Below, in pieces: positions 58,305 to 64,000 of a stretch of DNA of 64,000 nt. The position numbers and the translations under genes were made by a program. Under the pieces are notes generated by a model. The model did no database searches and was not told where the DNA came from. It saw nothing but the letters and a program-made list of their open reading frames with translations. Origin of the DNA: JAENVT01 sp963773085 (GTDB taxonomy: Bacteria > Actinomycetota > Acidimicrobiia > Acidimicrobiales > Ilumatobacteraceae); the NCBI GenBank assembly GCA_963773085.1, contig CAVYZS010000001.1:186001-250000 (forward strand), read 5' to 3'. Each line of letters opens with the position of its first letter. Position 1 is the first letter of the stretch.

Positions 58305-61259
58305 TCAGTCGCCACTCTCGGCCGCGGCCACCGTCGCGGCCTGGAACAGGCGTGCCCGCTCGGCAAGTTCCTCGACGCCCAGCGAATCGACGCAGCACAT
58401 CAGGCAGCGACCGTTGGCGGGATGTGGACGAGGGATGAATCGGCCGGCGCCGATGTCGGCCAGCAGGTGGGCCACATAGGTCTCGAACTCGGCGATCAAC
58501 GCGGCGTCGAGAGTGACTGGCCGAGGCGTGGCCTTGGCATCGCGGATGTGCAGATACCGCGCCGTGGCGGGGGATGCCCCGGTCCCCTGCTCGCCGGTGA
58601 GGAGCGCGCGGTCGTGGTCGGCGGCGCGCGCGTACAGCGGTAGCTGCAGCCGGCGGCCCTCGTCGAGCGCGTCCTTCAGCGATACGACGGCACCGGTCTT
58701 GAAATCCGTGACTCGAAGACCGTCGTCGGGCATCAGGTCGATCCGATCGATCTTGCCGGTGAACGAGGCATCGGCGACCATGACCCCCGAGAACGTGTGC
58801 TCGCACGCAACCGGCTGCGAGCCGTCGGCGGCCTCGGCGTCGATCGTGGCGGCGATCGAGCGAAGAATGTTTGCCCGCTCGGCACCCCAGGCGCTGACGT
58901 GGCCGAGGCGGTGCTGCATGCCGATGTCGGCAGCCAGTTCATCGAGGATCTCGATTGCCCGCCGATGCATCGCTGGGAGGTGTTCGTCGCGCAACCACGG
59001 TGGTCGTTGGTCGGCGGCGAGGCTCAGCCACTCGCCGGCCAGGCGTTCGAACACGGCGTGGACCAGCATGCCGCGCTCCGCAGGCTCGATCGACATGATC
59101 GCGGCAGCGTCGGTTTCCTCGTTGACATTGAGGACGTACTGGCCGAAGTAGGCGAGGCCACACGTTGCCTGACGCTCGAGCGCAGTGATCGACCACTGCT
59201 TGCCGGTTGGGGCCAGCGCAGGATGCGCACCGACTGCGCCGTCGAACTCGGTGGGCTGAGGATCGAGGCGGGCTCGGATGGCGTTCGCCCGGCGGGTCAG
59301 CCGCAATGAAGAACGATTCGGGTCGGCTGCTCTGGCCAGTCCCTCGGATGCCGTCAGCGGATGGCCGTCGAGCAAGCCGACGGCGTGCGACTGGTGTTGT
59401 TCGACCGGCATGCCGGCGAGCAACGGTGACGGATACACCTCACCACCGCGGCGCAGGTCGGTGCGGGCGAACGTGGCCGTGACCGATGCCTCGCTGCGGA
59501 GAAGCGCATGCCAGGCGCGCTCGGCACGTGACGCGATCGCCCGTGGGCCCTCGATGACGGCAGCGGCCGGGTCGGGAAGGTCGCGGCCCAGCAACAGGTC
59601 GTCGCTCGTCGAGGCCGGAAGCACACCCTCGTTGAGCCCGACGACGAACACGTGGGCTGCGTCGAGACACACTGCCGCGCCGATGTCGGCGATCGACACT
59701 GCCCCGGCGGCGTCGCCCCGTCGACGCACCGGCGTGTCGAGTAGGGTGCCGATGACCTGGCGCATCGTCGCCGGTGCGAACGGTACGGCGACCCCGACGT
59801 GGTCGAGTTCGGCAAGGCCGGCAACGATCCGCTCGACATGATCGGCGGCGTTGCGTTGCCACGCCGGGGCGTCGGCCCATGCCCGTTCGCGCCACGTCGA
59901 CGCGCCGATGTGGTCGGCGAGGATGGCGGTCAGCACCTTCGATGCAGCCTCCCAGGTCGATGCCCGGCGCAATCGCTTCGACTGGACTCGCAACCGCTCG
60001 ACGAGCGTGAGCAACTTCCGGAGCGCGTCGGCGTCGGCGAGTTCTCGCCTGGTCGCAGAGCCGTCTGCATCGCCGCTGGACCACCGTCGTCGCCGATCGA
60101 TATTGGCTTGATTCAGGTTCTCCTCCGCATGGCCCCAGTCGTCGTCGGTCACGAGACCGAGCTGGCGACACAACGTGGTCCATTGACCGATGCGACGTGG
60201 TGCGCCGAACTCGCCGATGGGATAGAGCGGGGCCACCGACAGCAGACGAAAGACGTTGGGCCGATCCCATTCACCGACGACGCCGTCGACGACATGTCGG
60301 AGCACCTGGCCGGCGACCGACCCGCGCAACCGCTCGACAGCACCGCCCGACCAGGCGATTCCTGCACGCTGCAACTCGTCGCGGACAGGACGTCGATAGG
60401 TAGGGGCTGCACAGACAATGGCGACGTCGTCGGCCGGTACACCGGCGTCGATCAGCCGGGCACAGTCGCGAACGATCTGGCGAACCTCCTCATCAGGGTC
60501 GGGACACGAGACCACCTTCGGTGTCGAGGCCGGCGACGACTCCGGAGCCGCGTCGCAACCCAAGGCGTGCAGTTGGGCCAGCAGCCCGGCATCGCCACGG
60601 GCCGGTACGACGGAGACCACGCGGCACGACGACTGGCCGGCGAGCCGGCCGAGGAACGGGATCTGGGCCGGGTGGAAGGCATCGGTGACCACGAGCACGA
60701 CCTGCAACCCCGTCAGCACGGTCTCGTCGACCGCGTCGAGCGCGGCCAGTGTCGCACTCTCGTCGCGGACACCCAGCGCCGCCAGCCGCTGCCGGGCACG
60801 AACCACCACGTCGACCAGTGCTGACCGAACGGAACCGGGATCACCGGTGAGCGACTGCAACGCTGCGGGCGCGACGTGAGCGGCGCGCAGCGCCGCGGCC
60901 ATGTCGACGAGTGCGTCGATGGTGGCCGGGTGGTCGCGGACGCCGCGCAGCGCAAGCGGACAGTCGTCGCTGCTCAGCACCGACGTGACCGCGGCCAGCT
61001 GCAGCTGGGTGGTCACGGCCCGCATCGTGCTGACCGACGAATCGACCAACTCGACGGCCAGGTCGATGGGTGTGAGGAAGCGGATGCCGGCGACGCCACC
61101 GGATACGCGGGGAAGCAAGCGACGCAGGGTCGCCGCCGTGGCACCCGGAGCGACGACCACGATGACCTCGCCCAGCCGATCGTCGCCCTGCAGTTCGGTG
61201 ATTGCTGCTGCCACCCCAGCGGCGACGCCACGACCAGGTCGCACCCAACGCGTGCTCAT
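58305..61259 (-). CDS. addB: AddB-like exonuclease subunit (PD-(D/E)XK nuclease with Fe-S cysteines)
   Basis: A 984-residue protein. The helicase-like N-terminal half has no Walker A: VVVVAPGATAATLRR stands where a GKS/T motif would lie. The C-terminal nuclease core reads FTGKIDRIDLMPDDGLRVTDFKTG, with conserved EHTFSG upstream. Cysteines in TCGLAYFG and in GRCLMCCVDS resemble the iron-sulphur staple that brackets AddB nuclease domains. With addA 2 bases downstream it forms a double-strand-break resection enzyme. ATG 61259 is used. Confidence 0.88.
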   Translation of the reverse strand: MSTRWVRPGRGVAAGVAAAITELQGDDRLGEVIVVVAPGATAATLRRLLPRVSGGVAGIRFLTPIDLAVELVDSSVSTMRAVTTQLQLAAVTSVLSSDDCPLALRGVRDHPATIDALVDMAAALRAAHVAPAALQSLTGDPGSVRSALVDVVVRARQRLAALGVRDESATLAALDAVDETVLTGLQVVLVVTDAFHPAQIPFLGRLAGQSSCRVVSVVPARGDAGLLAQLHALGCDAAPESSPASTPKVVSCPDPDEEVRQIVRDCARLIDAGVPADDVAIVCAAPTYRRPVRDELQRAGIAWSGGAVERLRGSVAGQVLRHVVDGVVGEWDRPNVFRLLSVAPLYPIGEFGAPRRIGQWTTLCRQLGLVTDDDWGHAEENLNQANIDRRRRWSSGDADGSATRRELADADALRKLLTLVERLRVQSKRLRRASTWEAASKVLTAILADHIGASTWRERAWADAPAWQRNAADHVERIVAGLAELDHVGVAVPFAPATMRQVIGTLLDTPVRRRGDAAGAVSIADIGAAVCLDAAHVFVVGLNEGVLPASTSDDLLLGRDLPDPAAAVIEGPRAIASRAERAWHALLRSEASVTATFARTDLRRGGEVYPSPLLAGMPVEQHQSHAVGLLDGHPLTASEGLARAADPNRSSLRLTRRANAIRARLDPQPTEFDGAVGAHPALAPTGKQWSITALERQATCGLAYFGQYVLNVNEETDAAAIMSIEPAERGMLVHAVFERLAGEWLSLAADQRPPWLRDEHLPAMHRRAIEILDELAADIGMQHRLGHVSAWGAERANILRSIAATIDAEAADGSQPVACEHTFSGVMVADASFTGKIDRIDLMPDDGLRVTDFKTGAVVSLKDALDEGRRLQLPLYARAADHDRALLTGEQGTGASPATARYLHIRDAKATPRPVTLDAALIAEFETYVAHLLADIGAGRFIPRPHPANGRCLMCCVDSLGVEELAERARLFQAATVAAAESGD

Positions 61260-61335
61260 CGAGTCCCTGTCGCTGCGATCCGTCGGCCTGTTTCGATGAT
61301 GATCACCCCTGTGGGTGCATTGTTCCAGATCGGTG

Positions 61336-61989
61336 TCACACGGTCGTCGGGGCATACATGGCCAGGGCTTCGCGGATGGAGCACGTGGTCACCCCGATCT
61401 CCTCGACGACAGCCGCCAGCCACGGGGGACGCACGACAGCAGCGACCGCTATCGGCTCGTCGAGGCCGGATGCCTCGACAGCCATCCGAACGAAGAGGGT
61501 TGCGTAGTCGGGTGGGCGTAGGTCGCGCGACAGTTCGAACAAGGCGTACGGATCGGGCGGATGCGGGCTGGGTGTCAGGGTGACGAAGCTCTGCGACGTC
61601 GGCCCGATCGCGCCACCGGCCAGTCCGGGTCCATCACACAAGACCGCGCCGCGCACGTTCTGCGGACGGGCCCCGGCCAGCATCAGCGCCACGTAGGCCC
61701 CGAGACCGCGGCCGAGCACCGTCGCCGAGCCGAGTTCGGCGAGCGCGACGTCGGCGTCTGCCAGCACGATCTCGGCGGTGTATCCGCCTCCCGGGGGAAC
61801 GGTCGAAGCCCCGTGACCGGTGAAGTCGAGCGCCGCCACCGGACCGCCCCATGACGCCGCCCAGTCCGGCGGTTCCGTCGGTGACGATTCGCCGAGGCCG
61901 TGCAGCAGCAGCAGCGGCGTGCCGGCACCGTCGCGTAGGCGATGCAACGCAAGTTCGATCTTGTTGTGACGCAACATCGTGATCGTCAT
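61336..61989 (-). CDS. Alpha/beta hydrolase-fold protein lacking the serine nucleophile
   Basis: A 217-residue protein with LLLLHGLGESSPTEPPDW and ALDFTGHGAST, clearly alpha/beta-hydrolase in shape. At the nucleophile elbow, where GxSxG is expected, it reads VLGRGLGAYVAL, with Gly in place of Ser. No clear catalytic His follows near the C-terminus (EALAMYAPTTV). It is probably a non-catalytic or decayed relative of the upstream hydrolase. The ATG overlaps that gene's stop (ATGA), so the two are co-expressed. Confidence 0.85.
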   Translation of the reverse strand: MTITMLRHNKIELALHRLRDGAGTPLLLLHGLGESSPTEPPDWAASWGGPVAALDFTGHGASTVPPGGGYTAEIVLADADVALAELGSATVLGRGLGAYVALMLAGARPQNVRGAVLCDGPGLAGGAIGPTSQSFVTLTPSPHPPDPYALFELSRDLRPPDYATLFVRMAVEASGLDEPIAVAAVVRPPWLAAVVEEIGVTTCSIREALAMYAPTTV

Positions 61990-62894
61990 GTCGACCCGAG
62001 GAAATCGATGACCATGCCGGCGACCAGGTCGGGTTGTTCGATGTGCACGAAGTGGCCGACACCGTCGAGCAGTTCGAGTCGTCCGCCTTCGGGCAGATAC
62101 CCCGTGAGGTGATGGGGCAGCGTTCCCCAGCCCATCTCCTCCAGCTCGGATCCCAGCACCCCGAGGAACGGCATGCCGAGGCCTGGCAGGCGAGTCACGG
62201 TCCACTCCGGTCGCCACGGTCCGAACCCACCGAAGCGCATCGAGGCGTCGATCTTCCAGCGCCAACCGTCGGGGTCGTGGCGGGCGCCGACCGTGACCAA
62301 ATGACACAGCCACTCGAATGACAGGCGAGGGTTCATCCGCCCGCGGCGGCGGGCGAGCTCCTCGACGGTGCCAGGGCGCCTGGCCAAATCGGCGCTGCGT
62401 CGCCGGTGGTCGAGCCAGCCGGAGATCTCCCCGGCCACCATTCGGGTGCGTTCGTGTTCGGCCACGTCGGGCACTCGGCGCTTCGACGGCAGTCCGTCGA
62501 GGTTGACGAGATGGCTGAAGCGGTACGGCTGGGCGTCGGCCAACTGGATCATCAGCGACCCGCCCTTGGAATGGCCGATCACGGGTGCCGGGCGCTGGGT
62601 GATGGTGTCCATGACCGCCATCGAGTCGCGGATGTCGGCGTCCCAGCCGTACAACGAGGCATGATCGCTGTCGCCGTGGCCTCGCTGATCCCACGCCACG
62701 ACCCGCCATCCGGCGTCGGCCAGCTTCGGTGCGAAGACCTCGTAGGTGCGGCCGAAATCGAACCCGCCGTGGACCAGAAAGAGGGGCTGAGCAGCGTCGT
62801 TGCCCCATTCATGGATGGCCAGGCCGAGCCCGCCGACGTTGATCTTGTACTGCCTTTCGGGCGCAACAGCACCGGGGAACTCGCCCGTCGACAT
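61986..62894 (-). CDS. Alpha/beta hydrolase
   Basis: A 302-residue hydrolase with a full serine triad: oxyanion VHGGFDFGRTYE, nucleophile Ser in VIGHSKGGSL, acid candidates in the VLGSELEEMGW strand, and His in GVGHFVHIEQPDLV. AWDQRGHGDSDH is standard. The cap region is Arg-rich (HRRRSADLARRPG). The substrate is unknown; esterase or lyase of a short-chain compound is plausible. ATG 62894 is used; the frame extends upstream into non-conserved sequence. It is divergent from the LysM lipoprotein across 58 bases. Confidence 0.92.
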   Translation of the reverse strand: MSTGEFPGAVAPERQYKINVGGLGLAIHEWGNDAAQPLFLVHGGFDFGRTYEVFAPKLADAGWRVVAWDQRGHGDSDHASLYGWDADIRDSMAVMDTITQRPAPVIGHSKGGSLMIQLADAQPYRFSHLVNLDGLPSKRRVPDVAEHERTRMVAGEISGWLDHRRRSADLARRPGTVEELARRRGRMNPRLSFEWLCHLVTVGARHDPDGWRWKIDASMRFGGFGPWRPEWTVTRLPGLGMPFLGVLGSELEEMGWGTLPHHLTGYLPEGGRLELLDGVGHFVHIEQPDLVAGMVIDFLGST

Positions 62895-62952
62895 GGCGCC
62901 CAGCGTACGGCGCCGTGGAAGTGGGGGCCCAACCGGCATAACATCACTCACC

Positions 62953-63309
62953 GTGAGCGGGGCGCGTTTCGGGGTACTGGTGGGGCTGGCGACGATCTTT
63001 CCGATCGCTGCCGCATCCTGCGGTGATGACGGTCAGTCGGCCGGCACGTTGCCACCGATCGTGACGGTCTCGACGACGACCACGATCTACATCACCACCA
63101 CCACTGTGCAGACGTACTACATCGTCAAGCGCGGCGACACGCTTGGCAAGATCGCCAAGGCGTTCCAGGTGCGCCTCGCCGACATCATGGCGATCAACGG
63201 CATCACCAACGCCGACGACATCCAAGCCGGCCAGGAGCTGCAGATTCCGACCGGTGCTGTGGTGTACAACACACTGCCTACACCCGTCACGACTCCCGCG
63301 ACCACGTAG
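62953..63309 (+). CDS. LysM-domain lipoprotein
   Basis: A 118-residue exported protein. A short signal ends in a lipobox (AAASC, Cys23). A Thr-rich spacer (TVSTTTTIYITTTTV) leads to one LysM module (YYIVKRGDTLGKIAKAF then ADDIQAGQELQIP, about residues 54-100), which binds peptidoglycan N-acetylglucosamine. A Pro/Thr tail closes the protein. It should tether to the membrane and the wall at once. The start is a GTG. It lies 10 bases before the truncated oxygenase-like gene. Confidence 0.9.
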   Translation: MSGARFGVLVGLATIFPIAAASCGDDGQSAGTLPPIVTVSTTTTIYITTTTVQTYYIVKRGDTLGKIAKAFQVRLADIMAINGITNADDIQAGQELQIPTGAVVYNTLPTPVTTPATT

Positions 63310-63319
63310 GATTTGGGCC

Positions 63320-64000
63320 ATGAGCTTCTGGCCGACGAAGGAACATTGGAGCGTGGAGATTCCGCTCGACACCCCTCACTACCGCTTGCAGTCACTCGTC
63401 GAGACCGGTTTCGTCGCCTTGGCTCCCGCCGACTTCGACGTGCCCGAGGAAGAGTTCCTCGGTCTCGAGTACATGGAGTGGAAAAGCGGTGGGGACACCA
63501 ACTTCGCGCCGTTGGCCTCTGCCGACGGCCAGCTCGACTGCCGCGGCTTCTGGGACAAGGGCAAGACCGACAAGGACGCGCTGTGGACCAGCAACGCCGA
63601 CAAAGCCCCCACGCTGAGGGCCTATGTCGACTCGATCGGGGCCAACTTCGGCCGGGTCCGCATCATCAAGCTCGAACCGCAGGACCGTGAGACTGCCTTG
63701 CGCAGCTTCCACCGCGACGACAACAACCGCTTCAACCCCGACAGCGAGGGCTGGGTCGTGCGCACGTGGCTCGAGCTCACCGACAATCCCGACAGCTACA
63801 TGCTGTTGATGGATCTCGACGACGAGCATCTGCCGATCCCGAGCACCGAGATCCAGGTACCGCTGCACCGTGGCGCACGCTTCGTCGTCGACACACAGCG
63901 GTTGTGGCACGTCGTCGTGCACAATGGCGACGCCCCGCGTTATGCGCTGATCACCAGTGTCGAGTCAGACCCTGCCCTCGGGCACTGGGTCGACGCCAAC
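63320..64000 (+). CDS. Aspartyl/asparaginyl beta-hydroxylase-like (2-oxoglutarate/Fe) protein, 3' truncated
   Basis: The frame runs from ATG 63320 to the end of the window without a stop, giving 227 visible residues. HRDDNNRF (His131, Asp133) followed by EGWVVRTWLELTD and a distal RLWHVVVHNGDAPRYALIT (His197, Arg208) looks like the HxD...H...R iron and 2-oxoglutarate site of beta-hydroxylase-type cupins. The N-terminal 110 residues are unassigned. The family call is moderate; the missing C-terminus could change it. Confidence 0.55.
   Translation, partial: MSFWPTKEHWSVEIPLDTPHYRLQSLVETGFVALAPADFDVPEEEFLGLEYMEWKSGGDTNFAPLASADGQLDCRGFWDKGKTDKDALWTSNADKAPTLRAYVDSIGANFGRVRIIKLEPQDRETALRSFHRDDNNRFNPDSEGWVVRTWLELTDNPDSYMLLMDLDDEHLPIPSTEIQVPLHRGARFVVDTQRLWHVVVHNGDAPRYALITSVESDPALGHWVDAN

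Noticed and set aside
1..64000. Insertion sequence, integrase or prophage boundary
   Set aside because: No transposase, recombinase, phage structural gene or duplicated tRNA end was seen; the tRNA genes are intact and unflanked by repeats.

Overview
The window is a gene-dense, GC-rich chromosomal segment with many GTG and TTG starts and short ATGA or GTGA overlaps. It most resembles an actinobacterium, and I infer class Acidimicrobiia (Ilumatobacter-like). The evidence is a mycothiol-type DinB/maleylpyruvate isomerase domain protein, a DUF222-HNH gene behind an actinobacterial LexA box, an acyl-CoA carboxylase beta subunit followed by a small epsilon-like subunit, a DosRS-like regulator/kinase/universal-stress-protein group, and a complete-looking crotonyl-CoA carboxylase/reductase. 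No prophage, insertion sequence, plasmid function or CRISPR array is visible. The calls rest on reading motifs; no database search was run.

Layout. 0-2.6 kb: a truncated NarL-type response regulator, a soluble PAS histidine kinase and a tandem universal stress protein. 2.7-5.3 kb: a leftward GDT1-like manganese transporter / SDR / aldo-keto reductase operon led by a yybP-ykoY manganese riboswitch, with a hairpin that holds the ribosome binding site. 5.3-9.4 kb: amidotransferase, MarR regulator, acyltransferase, secreted metallopeptidase, cytidine deaminase and cupredoxin lipoprotein. 9.4-18.2 kb: a rightward run of metabolic enzymes (aminotransferase plus omega-amidase-like hydrolase, Rieske oxygenase, VOC, PPOX, GFA, FAD oxidoreductase, alpha/beta hydrolase, RidA) that includes a decayed epimerase pseudogene. 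18.2-28.7 kb: SOS-controlled HNH protein, msrA, acyl-CoA enzymes, carboxylase beta and epsilon subunits, an ATP-dependent DNA ligase and a CopC-CopD protein.

28.8-31.1 kb: dnaX-recR, then a 312-base structured, AT-richer gap. 31.4-44 kb: thiolase, a GH18 lipoprotein, a frameshifted coiled-coil gene, and a type IV pilus set (prepilin, pilT, pilD, pilC, pilB, coiled-coil partner) interleaved with ethylmalonyl-CoA pathway genes (ccr, epimerase). 44-46.8 kb: exonuclease, an unusually long SRP RNA, two serine tRNAs (GGA, CGA), tadA and a DUF4388-like gene. In many actinobacteria the ffs, tRNA-Ser, tadA, dnaX and recR genes lie close together, so the 31-44 kb block may have split such a cluster. 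46.8-64 kb: peptidase-like lipoprotein, ABC exporter, rmuC, xseAB, class II aldolase, polyprenyl synthase, a large addA-addB pair, two alpha/beta hydrolases (one lacking its nucleophile), a LysM lipoprotein and a truncated 2-oxoglutarate-oxygenase-like gene.

Taken together, DNA repair and replication functions (dnaX, recR, addAB, xseAB, rmuC, ligase, exonuclease, SOS-linked HNH) are prominent. Acyl-CoA metabolism (thiolase, ccr, epimerase, carboxylase, CoA transferase) is the second theme. RNA-level features (riboswitch, SRP RNA, structured gap) are the most interesting noncoding content.
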